From positions 3,162,001 through 3,226,000 of the forward strand of contig OY760427.1 of NCBI GenBank assembly GCA_963663495.1: a stretch of 64,000 nt of DNA. The letters are read 5' to 3'. A program made the translations under genes and the position numbers. Positions 1-13,200 of the stretch are shown here, in pieces (the stretch's first letter is position 1; every line of letters begins with the position of its first letter). The notes under the pieces were generated by a model that saw only the letters and a program-made list of their open reading frames with translations, was not told the origin of the DNA and made no database searches. This stretch comes from G963663495 sp963663495 (GTDB taxonomy: Bacteria; Bacteroidota; Rhodothermia; Rhodothermales; Bin80).

Positions 1-3000
1 CCCGAGCCCACCAAGACCCCCCGTAATCAGATAGCTCCGGTCCGCACGCAATCGGCCCGCAGCCAGCGCCGAGGGCACAAGCACTACTTTACCGATATGA
101 CGTGCAGCCCGCAACTCGGCCAGCGCAGCACGGGCCTCCGCAAGCGGCCAGCGGGTCAAGGGCAAAGACATAAGCTGCCCCGACGCGATACGCTCCATCA
201 CACTCCGCAAAACCCTGCCAACCCGCTCCGGCTCCTCCCGGACAAGCCCGTCCAGTGCTAAAATGTGGTAGCGAACATCCGGACGGGCCGCCACCATCGC
301 CCCCGCACTCCATATGTTACGCTTACCAAGCTCCACAAAGGACCCACCCGAAGCAAGACATAACAGGCTTGCCTCAATGAAACCCTCACCGGAAAGACTG
401 TTCAGCACCATCTCCACTCCAGCCCCTCCGGTCGCTTCCCGTATCTGCTCCCCATAGATCGGCGAGCGGCTGTCAAACACCGCCCGAACCCCCAGCGAAC
501 GCAAATACTCCTGCTTCGGCGCGCTCGCCGTCGCGTACACCTCATAACCGGCCGCTTGCGCCTGCCGGATCGCCGCGTGACCCACACCCCCCGTCCCCGC
601 ATGGATCAGAACCCTCGCACCCTCTCCAGGACTCGCATACTCAAAGGCAAGTGCTGCCGTCACCGATGCCACCGGAACAGTCGCCAGCTCCTGCGCCGAA
701 TGCCCTGCCGGTGCCGGCACGATGTGCTCCGCGCGCGTGATCACCTCGGGACCGAAGGCTCCTCCGGCGAACCCCACCACCCGATCCCCTACCTCGTATG
801 AATCCACACCCTTACCCACCTCCACGATGCGTCCGCACATCTCCAGGCCGAGCGGCTGATCCATGTCTACAACCTGCATCCCCACCATCACATCGTGGAA
901 GTTCACCCCGGCCGCCTCAAGCCGCACCCGTACCTCGCCGGGGCCCGGATCCTCCGAAGCAGCCTCCACACGCATCGCGTCAAGTGCTCCGCTTACATCG
1001 GCCGCCCAGCGCCACCGTCCCTCCTCCGGTAGGACATCCCGTCCGGTAAACCGCGTCAGCCGGGCTACTAGCCTGGATTCACCCCGACGGGCAACGCGCG
1101 TCTCCCGGTCCGGGAAAAGCAACTCGTCGGCGAGCGTGCATGCAGAAGGGGAAGCATCGGGATCCAGATCCAGCAAACGCGGCGTCAGATCCCCGTGCTC
1201 CAGATCCACCACACTCGCAAAACCCCATAGAGAGGCACCCGCGAGTGCACCGGAGCGCTCCCGATGCACTACCTGTCCACCCCGGGTTACAAACCAGGTA
1301 CCGGATGCCGGCGACACACCCGCATCCGACATCCCCTGCACCAGTGCCAGCGCACCCGCACCCACGGCCTCCAGCTCTGCCTCAAGCTCCATGGCCGAAA
1401 GTCCCGCGCCATCCTGCCGGACGCCGCCCAGATACGCCACACCCTGCAGCGCGCCGGGCAGCGACTCAAAGAACCTGCGCCACGCCTGTCTGCCCCCCTC
1501 CGCGGGCCCCAAGGCCGCCTGGCATCCCCGACGATCCAGCTCCTCCGCCAGCTCAGCTTCCAGTCCGCTTCCTCCCGCCAGCACGAACAGACCACCCTCA
1601 TTCACTATCTCCGATGGCCCCCGGGCCAGAATCACGAGTGCGCCGGACGGATCCTCGGCCAGGGACATCCCCGCAAATCCCGAGTCCGTGAGTGCCTGCC
1701 GCCAGACAGACGAACCCACCAGTGCGTAGTCACTGCGGTACGCATCCCGGAAACGCCACCAGCCGGGCAGCAGCCCGAAGGTCAGGTCCAGCCATACCTT
1801 CCGCTTAGCTTCCTCGACAGCCACCAGCATGCCCGATGGAGCCAGAAGGCGCCTGCAGTGGACGAGCGTCTCGCCCAGATCGCGGGTAGCATGCAGAACA
1901 TTCGCCGCAATCACAAGGTCGTAGCCGTGGAGCGCAAACCCCTGATCCGACGGATCCCGTTCGATGTTAAGCGCCCGGGGGCGAAGATTCACGCCCCGAT
2001 CAACGAACGTGCGCTCTGCGTCCGGGAAGAACGCAGTCGAGATATCGGTAAAGGTGTATTCGGTCCGGCCTTCCGGTAGGACTTCCAGGAGCGCGGCTGT
2101 CGTCGCACCCGTCCCTGCGCCGATCTCCATCACCCGGAGCGGACGGCCTTCCGGTAACCCGGCAACCGCCGTGCGCACGGCGTCCGCTACCATGCGGTTC
2201 ACCGCCTGCATGGTGGGCGACTCGCGGTACAGGCTCGCCGCTCCCGGCTCGCTGCCAAAGAGCAGGTCCAGCGCATCGGTGCGGCCGCGCAGCACCTCGA
2301 CGAGCGACTCGCCGCACCGGCGCAGTACATCCAGCTCTATGGATTCTGTCGGCCCGGCAGCCTCCGCAGGCGGTTCCACAGCGGCTGTCACCCGCCAGGC
2401 ACCAGCCGCTTCCCGGACAAGAACCCCCATCTCCTCCAGCACCGACAGCAACCGGCCAAACAGCTGCCCGTGATCCGCTGTCACCTTGAGGCCGCGGCGC
2501 AGCGCGTCCGTCTCAAAACGGTCTCCCGGTCTCGGATCCCATCCCAGCTCCCGGAATCCCCGCAGCAGCTGCCGCCGCGCCTCACGCTCCAACTCACGGC
2601 CTAACGCAGCGAGCGACGCAGCGTCCGAGCCCTTCGCCTCAAGGTATCCTTCCAACGCTCCCAGGCCAAACGCAATCTCCTGCGGTTCGGCAAGGAACGC
2701 CGCCTCCCGAAGTCCTATCGCCGTACCCTCGCGCCACACCACCTCGTGCAGCGCATCCTCCATCCGATCACCCGACAGGGCAGCCCGGCTCGCCTGCCTG
2801 AGTGCGAAGCCCTGAATGCGCGCTACCTCCTCGCCCGCCTCCGTGTATAGCCAAAACTCTATCCGGCGCGTCCCCCCTTCTTCGCCACGGTACAGCGCCC
2901 GGCAATAGACACGATCCGGTAGCGCATCGTACAACACCAGTCGGTCCCAGCCGATCGGTAGCCATGTGCCCCCGGCTCCTTCCAGATCCGGGATCCCTCC

Positions 3001-6000
3001 CAACACCTGGAAACACGCATCCAGCAGCACCGGATGTGCCAGCAGATTCTTGTGATCCGTCCCCGCCGGCAGTACCACCTCGCCCAGTGCCTCACCAGGG
3101 CCCGACCAGAGCCGGGCCAAACCGCAGAAGGCCGGCCCGTACTCAAGCCCGGCAAGACCTGACCTAAGGCCCGCATCCACCTGAACAAGGGCCGCCTGCA
3201 ACATGCCGAGATCCGCCGGCTCAGAAGCAGCCACGGCAATGGGTGCCCACCGGCCTTCGGCGTGCGTCAGCCATTGCTCCCCGCCGTCCCTGCTGACGAC
3301 CACCCATGTGCGATCCTCGCCAAGCACCACCTGAACCAGCCGACCGTCGGCATCCGACAGCACCAGCGGACGCGTGATCGCGGCCTCCTCCATCACAAAA
3401 GGAAACTCGTGATGCGTTACCCGAAGCGCCTCCGCCACCTGCGCCGCGTACAACGCTCCCGGAGCTACCACTTCGCCGAACACCCGGTGGTCCGCCAGCC
3501 ACGCCGGATCCCTACTTAGAAGCTGTCTCTCAAAAGAATGCTCGCCATCCCGGGAATCCCGCCGCACCCCAAGAAGCGTATGTCCCGCCTCCGCCCTTAA
3601 ACGCTCCGGGGGTGGTATCCAGAAGCGTTCCCCCCGGAAGGGATAGGTCGGCAGCGAGACCCGCCGCCGCCGCTCCCCGACAAACAGACCCTCAAAGGCA
3701 ATGTCAAGACCCGCCTCGTACGCACCCGCCACCGCGAGGGCATAGTCCCCGCTCCCGCCGCGCTGCTGGCTCGCAATCACAGTGGGCGCCTCGGCGCGCG
3801 GCCAGGCAAGCGCCGCCATCGGCCCCAAAACACTGTGCGGCCCAATCTCCAGGAGTAACCCTACGTCCAGTGCTGCCAGTGTCCGCACTGCCCCCTGAAA
3901 CTGGACCGGCTCGCGCGCCTGCCGCCGCCAGTACGCTCCGTCGGGAGCGCCTTCCAGCACACGCCCGGTAACATTGCTTACCAGCCGTACGGAGGGAGCC
4001 GAACCCGCGGGCGCCGCCGCTTCCAGCTCCGCCAGCACCGGCTCCATCAGCGCGCTGTGGAAGGCGTGGCTCGTCTGAAGACGGACCACCCGCAACCCTC
4101 CGTCTTCAAAGGACTGCATAAGCGCATCCATGGCGGCCTCCGGCCCGGTCACCACCTGGTGCGTACCGTTGTCGGCTGCCAGCTCTACGCCCTCCAAGAG
4201 CGCATCACGCACCCGATCCGACGAAGCAAATACCGCCGCCATCGCACCGCCCGCAGGAAGCGAACCCATCAGCGCACCGCGGCGCGTGGCAAACCGCATC
4301 CCCGTCTCCAAGTCAAAGGCGCCCGCCGCGGCTGCCGCCGCGACCTCTCCCACACTGTGCCCGAAGACCATGTCGGGCCGCACGCCCACGCTCGCCCACA
4401 GTGCGGTCAGCCCACTCTCCAGCGCATAGAGCGCCGGCTGTGTCCACTCTGTCCGGTCCAGCAGCCCGGTCGCATCCTCAAACATCACCTTCAGCAGCGA
4501 CGCACCCCGCTCCTGGCGGAACACCTCGTCACACCTGTCCAAAACCGCCCGAAACACCGGCTCGGTCTCATAGAGCTCCCGCCCCATACCCGTCCACTGG
4601 CTTCCCTGACCGGTGTAGAGAAACACCACCGGGCCCTCGGCAGGCGACACCGCGGCACCCTGCCCCACCTTCTTCAGTTGTACCTCCAACGAGGCGCGAT
4701 CGCTGAACAGAAGCCCGGCGCGGTGCCGAAAATGGCTCCGTCCTACGCCCGCCGTCCACGCCATGTCGGCAAGCGGCGTATCGTCCGAAAGAATGGCCTC
4801 GTACCGACCTGCCAGCTGCCGCAGCACGTCTGCAGACTTCGCGGACAGCGGCAGCATACGGTGCCTGCGGACCGCATTGATCTGCGGAAGATGGTCACTC
4901 AAGACCATCGGCGGTAGTGCAGGAAGTTCAATGTGCGGCGGTTCGCGCCCCTCCGCGTATCCCTCAATCACCACATGAGCGTTCGTACCCGAGTATCCGA
5001 ACGAACTGACCGCGGCCCGCCGCGGCCGCTCCGCCTCCGGCCACGGCATAGCCTCCGAGACCACCCGGACGGGAAGGCGATCCCAGTCCATCCGCGGGTT
5101 CGGCCGCTCAAAGTGCAGGTGCCGCGGAATCACTCCCGACCGCATCGCCAGCACTGCCTTGATCACTCCGGCTATGCCTGCCGCCGCCTCCAAGTGGCCC
5201 ACATTCGTCTTCACGGATCCGATCAGCAGCAGGCGCTCCGTACTCCGGCCGCGACCGTACACCGAAGCCGCCGCCTCCACCTCCACCGGATCGCCCAGCT
5301 CGGTCCCCGTACCGTGCGCCTCCAGATAATCCACCGAGGAAGCCTCCACCCCCGCCCGCGCAAGCGCCTCCTCGATCACACGCTCCTGGGCCGGGCCGTT
5401 CGGCACCGTCAGGCCGGCGCTCGCGCCATCCTGGTTCACCGCCGATCCAAGCACTACCGCAAGGATACGGTCTCCCGCCGCCTCTGCGTCCGCGAGGCGC
5501 TTCAGCACAACCATCCCGCATCCCTCACCCCGCACAAAGCCATCGGCTGCTGCATCAAAGGTCTTGCAGTGTCCATCCGCCGCGAGCATGCCGGCGTCCC
5601 TGAAGATCCGCGTAGCGGTCAATGTTAGGACCGCGTTCACCCCTCCGGCCAGCGCCAGATCCGCCTCTCCCCCGCGGAGCGCCACCGCCGCCTGGTGCAG
5701 CGCAACCAGCGACGACGAACACGCGGTATCCACCGTGATCGCCGGACCCTCCAGACCAAGCGCGAACGCTATCCTACCAACCGCCGCCGAGGCGGAGATG
5801 CCCGTAGATCTGTAAAGATTCATCGACGAATCGTCGCCAGGTGTCGCAATCAAGGTCTCGTAGTCGTGGCTACATACCCCTCCGTAGACCCCTGTCCGGC
5901 TTCCGCGTAGCCCCTCCGGGGCGATCCCGGCATCCTCAAGCGCCGACCAGCTCGTCTCCAGCAGCATCCGCTGCTGCGGATCCAAAAACTCCGCCTCAAC

Positions 6001-6215
6001 CGGCGCTATCCGAAAAAATGCCGCATCAAAACGGTCCAGTCCCTCCACATACGCACCGAACGGGCGCGCCTCCTCCGTCTCGGCATCCACAAAAAGCCCG
6101 TCAGGACGCCCCCTCGTAACCAGATCCGCCCCCGAACGAAGCCGCTCCCAGAATGCCTCAACATCCGGCGCCCCGGGAAAACGGCAAGCCATGCCAATGA
6201 TCGCTATGCGGTCGT
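1..6215 (-). other. PKS module 4: KS-AT-DH-cMT-ER-KR (truncated by window edge)
   Basis: KS4 has Cys5998 in TACSSS, AT4 has Ser6453 and HAFHS, DH4 has His6742, and cMT4 has EIGAGTG beginning near residue 7196. ER4 is complete. The window ends at the start of KR4, in TGGLGGLG, so the rest of KR and the ACP are not visible. Apart from short divergent patches it is a near-copy of module 3. One patch is a KS loop near 5805-5880 that differs strongly from the equivalent at 13060-13140 and may face the substrate tunnel. Confidence 0.9.
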
Positions 6216-7245
6216 CGCGGCGGGCCGCGGGCAAGACGCGCACCCGCGGCCGCGCCGGGGATACACCCGCAAGCTTGCCCGCAAGGTGTTCCGCCAGCCG
6301 GGCTATATCGGGCTGGTCAAACACCACCGTATTAGAGACGACAAATGCTCCCCGGAACGCCCGATTCAGGCGGTTGCGAAGCTCAACCGCCATCAGCGAG
6401 TCCATGCCCAGTTCGAAAAACCCTGTAGTGAGCAAGGGAGCAGAGCGCAGGCGCAGAATCTGTACCACCTGCTCCTGTACGAACCGGATCAGGTCTTCCT
6501 GGCGTTCCTCAGTAGAGAGTCCTCCAAACCGCCCAAGGAAATCGTCCGTGGCGACCGAAACGTGATCCTCTTCGCGCCCCACCATTTCCGCGAGCCAGGG
6601 CGCACGCAATGGTAGCGCCGACCAGTCTACCCTCGCCACCACACTTGCTCCAATGTCCTCACGCAGGAGCCGCACAAAGGCACCTACCTCGCCTAATCGG
6701 GCGACATGCGCGCTGATGCGTGCGCGCTGCTCTTCAGCCTCGCCAACGCCAGACCACGCCCCCCACGCAATGGCCTGACCGGGCAGACCCAATGCCCTGC
6801 GGTGCCGCGCCAGCTGGTCCAGGAACGCGTTCGCCGCCGCGTGATTAGCCTGCCCCGGATTCCCGACGACACCCACCAGACTGGAAAAAAGAACAAACAG
6901 ATCAAGCTCCCGGTCAAGCGTCGCACGGTGCAGTCGCCACGCACCCAGCACCTTCGGCCCAAGCACCCGCTCAAACCGCTCCCAGTCCTGATTTATCAGC
7001 GCCGCATCGGATAACACTCCCACGCTGTGGATCACCCCCGCCAGCGGCGGAAGCTCCGCGTCAATCCGCCCCAGCATCCCCACTACCGCCTCCTCATCCG
7101 TCACATCGGCGATCTCAATGCGCACATCCGCACCACTCTCCCGTAGATCCGCAACCACCACCGCAGCCGCATCACCCGGCGGGCGGCGACCGTTCAATAC
7201 AATACTTCCGGCTCCCGCCTTCGCCAGCCAGCGCGCTACCTCCAA
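1..7245 (-). repeat. Tandem PKS module repeat, unit A
   Basis: Position 1 aligns with 7246 and 14533. The first ~1,176 bases, covering ER and the start of KR, show no difference from 7246-8421 in the lines compared. Beyond that, variation is confined to short patches. Offset to unit B is 7245, rising to 7260 and then 7287 because of small in-frame insertions in unit B. Confidence 0.9.
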
Positions 7246-10200
7246 CCCGAGCCCACCAAGACCCCCCGTAATCAGATAGCTCCGGTCCGCACGCAATCGG
7301 CCCGCAGCCAGCGCCGAGGGCACAAGCACTACTTTACCGATATGACGTGCAGCCCGCAACTCGGCCAGCGCAGCACGGGCCTCCGCAAGCGGCCAGCGGG
7401 TCAAGGGCAAAGACATAAGCTGCCCCGACGCGATACGCTCCATCACACTCCGCAAAACCCTGCCAACCCGCTCCGGCTCCTCCCGGACAAGCCCGTCCAG
7501 TGCTAAAATGTGGTAGCGAACATCCGGACGGGCCGCCACCATCGCCCCCGCACTCCATATGTTACGCTTACCAAGCTCCACAAAGGACCCACCCGAAGCA
7601 AGACATAACAGGCTTGCCTCAATGAAACCCTCACCGGAAAGACTGTTCAGCACCATCTCCACTCCAGCCCCTCCGGTCGCTTCCCGTATCTGCTCCCCAT
7701 AGATCGGCGAGCGGCTGTCAAACACCGCCCGAACCCCCAGCGAACGCAAATACTCCTGCTTCGGCGCGCTCGCCGTCGCGTACACCTCATAACCGGCCGC
7801 TTGCGCCTGCCGGATCGCCGCGTGACCCACACCCCCCGTCCCCGCATGGATCAGAACCCTCGCACCCTCTCCAGGACTCGCATACTCAAAGGCAAGTGCT
7901 GCCGTCACCGATGCCACCGGAACAGTCGCCAGCTCCTGCGCCGAATGCCCTGCCGGTGCCGGCACGATGTGCTCCGCGCGCGTGATCACCTCGGGACCGA
8001 AGGCTCCTCCGGCGAACCCCACCACCCGATCCCCTACCTCGTATGAATCCACACCCTTACCCACCTCCACGATGCGTCCGCACATCTCCAGGCCGAGCGG
8101 CTGATCCATGTCTACAACCTGCATCCCCACCATCACATCGTGGAAGTTCACCCCGGCCGCCTCAAGCCGCACCCGTACCTCGCCGGGGCCCGGATCCTCC
8201 GAAGCAGCCTCCACACGCATCGCGTCAAGTGCTCCGCTTACATCGGCCGCCCAGCGCCACCGTCCCTCCTCCGGTAGGACATCCCGTCCGGTAAACCGCG
8301 TCAGCCGGGCTACTAGCCTGGATTCACCCCGACGGGCAACGCGCGTCTCCCGGTCCGGGAAAAGCAACTCGTCGGCGAGCGTGCATGCAGAAGGGGAAGC
8401 ATCGGGATCCAGATCCAGCAGACGAGGCGTCAGATCCCCGTGCTCAAAATCCACCACACTCGCAAAGCCCCATAGAGAGGCACCCGCGAGTGCACCGGAG
8501 CGCTCCCGATGCACTACCTGTCCACCCCGGGTTACAAACCAGGTACCGGATGCCGGCGACACACCCGCATCCGACATCCCCTGCACCAGTGCCAGCGCAC
8601 CCGCACCCACGGCCTCCAGCTCTGCCTCAAGCTCCATGGCCGAAAGTCCCGCGCCATCCTGCCGGACGCCGCCCAGATACGCCACACCCTGCAGCGCGCC
8701 GGGCAGCGACTCAAAGAATCTGCGCCACGCCTGTCTGCCCCCCTCCGCGGGCCCCAAGGCCGCCTGGCATCCCCGACGATCCAGCTCCTCCGCCAGCTCC
8801 TCTACCAGCTCAGAGTTCAGTCCGCTTCCTCCCGCCAGCACGAACAGACCACCTTCCTTCACCACCTCCGATGGCCCCCGGGCCAGAATCACGAGTGCGC
8901 CGGACGGATCCTCGGCCAGGGACATCCCCGCAAATCCCGAGTCCGTGAGTGCCTGCCGCCAGACGGGGGGACCCACCAGTGCGTAGTCGGTGCGATACGC
9001 GTCCCGGAAACGCCACCAGCCGGGCAGCAGCCCGAAGGTCAAATCCAGCCATACCTTCCGCTTAGCTTCCTCGACAGCCACCAGCATGCCCGATGGAGCC
9101 AGAAGGCGCCTGCAGTGGACGAGCGTCTCGCCCAGATCGCGGGTAGCATGCAGAACATTCGCCGCAATCACAAGGTCGTAGCCGTGGGGCGCAAACCCCT
9201 GATCCGACGGATCCCGTTCGATGTTAAGCGCCCGGGGGCGAAGATCCACGCCCCGATCAACGAACGCGCGCTCTGCGTCCGGGAAGAACGCAGTCGAGAT
9301 ATCGGTAAAGGTGTATTCGGTCCTGCCTGCAGGCAGGATCTCCAGGAGCGCGGCTGTCGTCGCACCCGTCCCTGCGCCGATCTCCATCACCCGGAGCGGA
9401 CGGCCTTCCGGTAACCCGGCAACCGCCGTGCGCACGGCGTCCGCTACCATGCGGTTCACCGCCTGCATGGCGGGCGACTCGCGGTACAGGCTCGCCGCTC
9501 CCGGCTCGCTGCCAAAGAGCAGGTCCAGCGCATCGGCACGGCCCCGGAGCACCTCGGCGAGCGAATCCCCGCACCGGCGCAGAACGCCCATCTCAATAGA
9601 TCCAGCTGCGGCGTCGGCAGCCTCCGCAGGCGGTTCCACAGCGGCTGTCACCCGCCAGGCACCAGCCGCTTCCCGGACAAGAACCCCCATCTCCTCCAGC
9701 ACCGACAGCAACCGGCCAACCAGCTGCCCGTGATCCGCTGTCACCTTGAGGCCGCGGCGCAGCGCGTCCGTCTCAAAACGGTCTCCCGGTCTCGGATCCC
9801 ATCCCAGCTCCCGGAATCCCCGCAGCAGCTGCCGCCGCGCCTCACGCTCCAACTCACGGCCTAACGCAGCGAGCGACGCAGCGTCCGAGCCCTTCGCCGC
9901 AAGGTATCCTTCCAACGCTCCCAGGCCAAACGCAATCTCCTGCGGTTCGGCAAGGAACGCCGCCTCCCGAAGTCCTATCGCCGTACCCTCGCGCCACACC
10001 ACCTCGTGCAGCGCATCCTCCATCCGATCACCCGACAGGGCAGCCCGGCTCGCCTGCCTGAGTGCGAAGCCCCGGATGCGCGCTACCTCCTCGCCCGCCT
10101 CCGTGTATAGCCAAAACTCTATCCGGCGCGTCCCCCCTTCTTCGCCACGGTACAGCGCCCGGCAATAGACACGATCCGGTAGCGCATCGTACAACACCAG

Positions 10201-13200
10201 TCGGTCCCAGCCGATCGGTAGCCATGTGCCCCCGGCTCCTTCCAGATCCGGGATCCCTCCCAACACCTGGAAACACGCATCCAGCAGCACCGGATGTGCC
10301 AGCAGATTCTTGTGATCCGTCCCCGCCGGCAGTACCACCTCGCCCAGTGCCTCACCAGGGCCCGACCAGAGCCGGGCCAAACCGCAGAAGGCCGGCCCGT
10401 ACTCAAGCCCGGCAAGACCTGACCTAAGGCCCGCATCCACCTGAACAAGGGCCGCCTGCAACATGCCGAGATCCGCCGGCTCAGAAGCAGCCACGGCAAT
10501 GGGTGCCCACCGGCCTTCGGCGTGCGTCAGCCATTGCTCCCCGCCGTCCCTGCTGACGACCACCCATGTGCGATCCTCGCCAAGCACCACCTGAACCAGC
10601 CGACCGTCGGCATCCGACAGCACCAGCGGACGCGTGATCGCGGCCTCCTCCATCACAAAAGGAAACTCGTGATGCGTTACCCGAAGCGCCTCCGCCACCT
10701 GCGCCGCGTACAACGCTCCCGGAGCTACCACTTCGCCGAACACCCGGTGGTCCGCCAGCCACGCCGGATCCCTACTTAGAAGCTGTCTCTCAAAAGAATG
10801 CTCGCCATCCCGGGAATCCCGCCGCACCCCAAGAAGCGTATGTCCCGCCTCCACCCTTAAACGCTCCGGGGGTGGTATCCAGAAGCGCTCCCCCCGGAAG
10901 GGATAGGTCGGCAGCGAGACCCGCCGCCGCCGCTCCCCGACAAACAGACCCTCAAAGGCAATGTCAAGACCCGCCTCGTACGCACCCGCCACCGCGAGGG
11001 CATAGTCCCCGCTCCCGCCGCGCTGCTGGCTCGCAATCACAGTAGGCGCCTCGGCGCGCGGCCAGGCAAGCGCCGCCATCGGCCCCAACACACCGTGCGG
11101 CCCGACCTCCAGCAACAGCCCCGCCCCCTGCGCTGCCAGTGTCCGCATTGCCCCCTGAAACTGGACCGGCTCGCGCGCCTGCCGCCGCCAGTACGCTCCG
11201 TCGGGAGCGCCTTCCAGCACACGCCCGGTAACATTGCTTACCAGCCGTACGGAGGGAGCCGAACCCGCGGGCGCCGCCACTTCCAGCTCCGCCAGCACCG
11301 GCTCCATCAGCGCGCTGTGGAAGGCGTGGCTCGTCTGAAGACGGACCACCCGCAACCCTTCGTCTTCAAAGGACTGCATAAGCGCATCCATGGCGGCCTC
11401 CGGCCCGGTCACCACCTGGTGCGTACCGTTGTCGGCTGCCAGCTCTACGCCCTCCAAAAGCGCATCACGCACCCGATCCGACGAAGCAAATACCGCCGCC
11501 ATCACACCGCCCGCAGGAAGCGAACCCATCAGCGCACCGCGGCGCGTGGCAAACCGCATCCCCGTCTCCAAGTCAAAGGCGCCCGCCGCGGCCGCCGCCG
11601 CGACCTCTCCCACGCTGTGCCCGAAGACCATGTCGGGCCGTACCCCCACGCTCGCCCATAGCGCAGTCAGCCCACTCTCCAGCGCATAGAGCGCCGGCTG
11701 TGTCCACTCTGTCCGGTCCAGCAGCCCGGTCGCATCCTCAAACATCACCTTCAGCAGCGACGCACCCCGCTCCTGGCGGAACACCTCCTCGCACCTGTCC
11801 AGGATTGCCCGGAAGACCGGCTCGATCTCATAGAGCTCCCGCCCCATACCCGTCCACTGGCTTCCCTGACCGGTGTAGAGAAACACCACCGGGCCCTCGG
11901 CAGGCGACACCGCGGCACCCTGCCCCACCTTCTTCAGTTGGACCTCCAACGAGGCGCGATCGCTGAACAGAAGCCCGGCGCGGTGCCGAAAATGGCTCCG
12001 TCCTACGCCCGCCGTCCACGCCATGTCGGCAAGCGGCGTATCGTCCGAAAGAATGGCCTCGTACCGACCTGCCAATTGCCGCAGCGCGTCTGCAGACTTC
12101 GCGGACAGCGGCAGCATACGGTGCCTGCGGACCGCATTGATCTGCGGAAGATGGTCACTCAAGACCAACGGCGGTAGTGCAGGAAGTTCAATGTGCGGCG
12201 GTTCGCGCCCCTCCGCGTATCCCTCAATCACCACATGAGCGTTCGTACCCGAGTATCCGAACGAACTGACCGCGGCCCGCCGCGGCCGCTCCGCCTCCGG
12301 CCACGGCATAGCCTCCGAGACCACCCGGACGGGAAGGCGATCCCAGTCCATCCGCGGGTTCGGCCGCTCAAAGTGCAGGTGCCGCGGAATCACTCCCGAC
12401 CGCATCGCCAGCACTGCCTTGATCAGCCCGGCTACGCCCGCCGCCCCTTCAAGGTGGCCCACATTCGTCTTCACGGATCCGATCAGCAGCGGGCGCTCCG
12501 TACTCCGGCCACGACCGTACACCGAAGCCGCCGCCTCCACCTCCACCGGATCGCCCAACTCGGTCCCCGTACCGTGCGCCTCCAGATAATCCACCGAGGA
12601 AGCCTCCACCCCCGCCCGCGCAAGCGCCTCCTCGATCACATGCTCCTGGGCCGGGCCGTTCGGCACCGTCAGGCCGGCGCTCGCGCCATCCTGGTTCACC
12701 GCCGATCCAAGCACTACCGCAAGGACCCGGTCTCCTACCGCCTCTGCGTCCGCGAGGCGCTTCAGCACAACCATCCCGCATCCCTCACCGCGGACATAGC
12801 CATCGGCCGCCGCGTCAAAAGTCTTGCAGCGTCCATCTGCTGCGAGCATGCCGGCGTCCCCGAAGATGCGGGTTACGGTTGACGTCAGGATCGCGTTCAC
12901 CCCTCCGGCCAGCGCCAGATCCGCCTCTCCCCCGCGGAGCGCCACCGCCGCCTGGTGCAGCGCAACCAGCGACGACGAACACGCGGTATCCACCGTGATC
13001 GCCGGACCCTCCAGACCAAGCGCGAACGCTATCCTACCCACTGCCGTTGACGCGGAGATGCCCGTAGATCTATAGAGGTTCGTTGATGACTCGTCGCCGG
13101 GACCGGACATGAGCGTGTGATAGTCGCTCATCAACACCCCTCCGTAGACCCCTGTCCGGCTTCCGCGTAGCCCCTCCGGGGCGATCCCGGCATCCTCAAG

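Noticed and set aside
863..2079. Long plus-strand ORFs (up to ~300 codons) across the PKS region, repeated about every 7.25 kb
   Set aside because: They are Pro/Arg/Ser/His-rich shadow frames of the GC-rich minus-strand PKS gene, without family motifs, and recur only because the modules are repeated.
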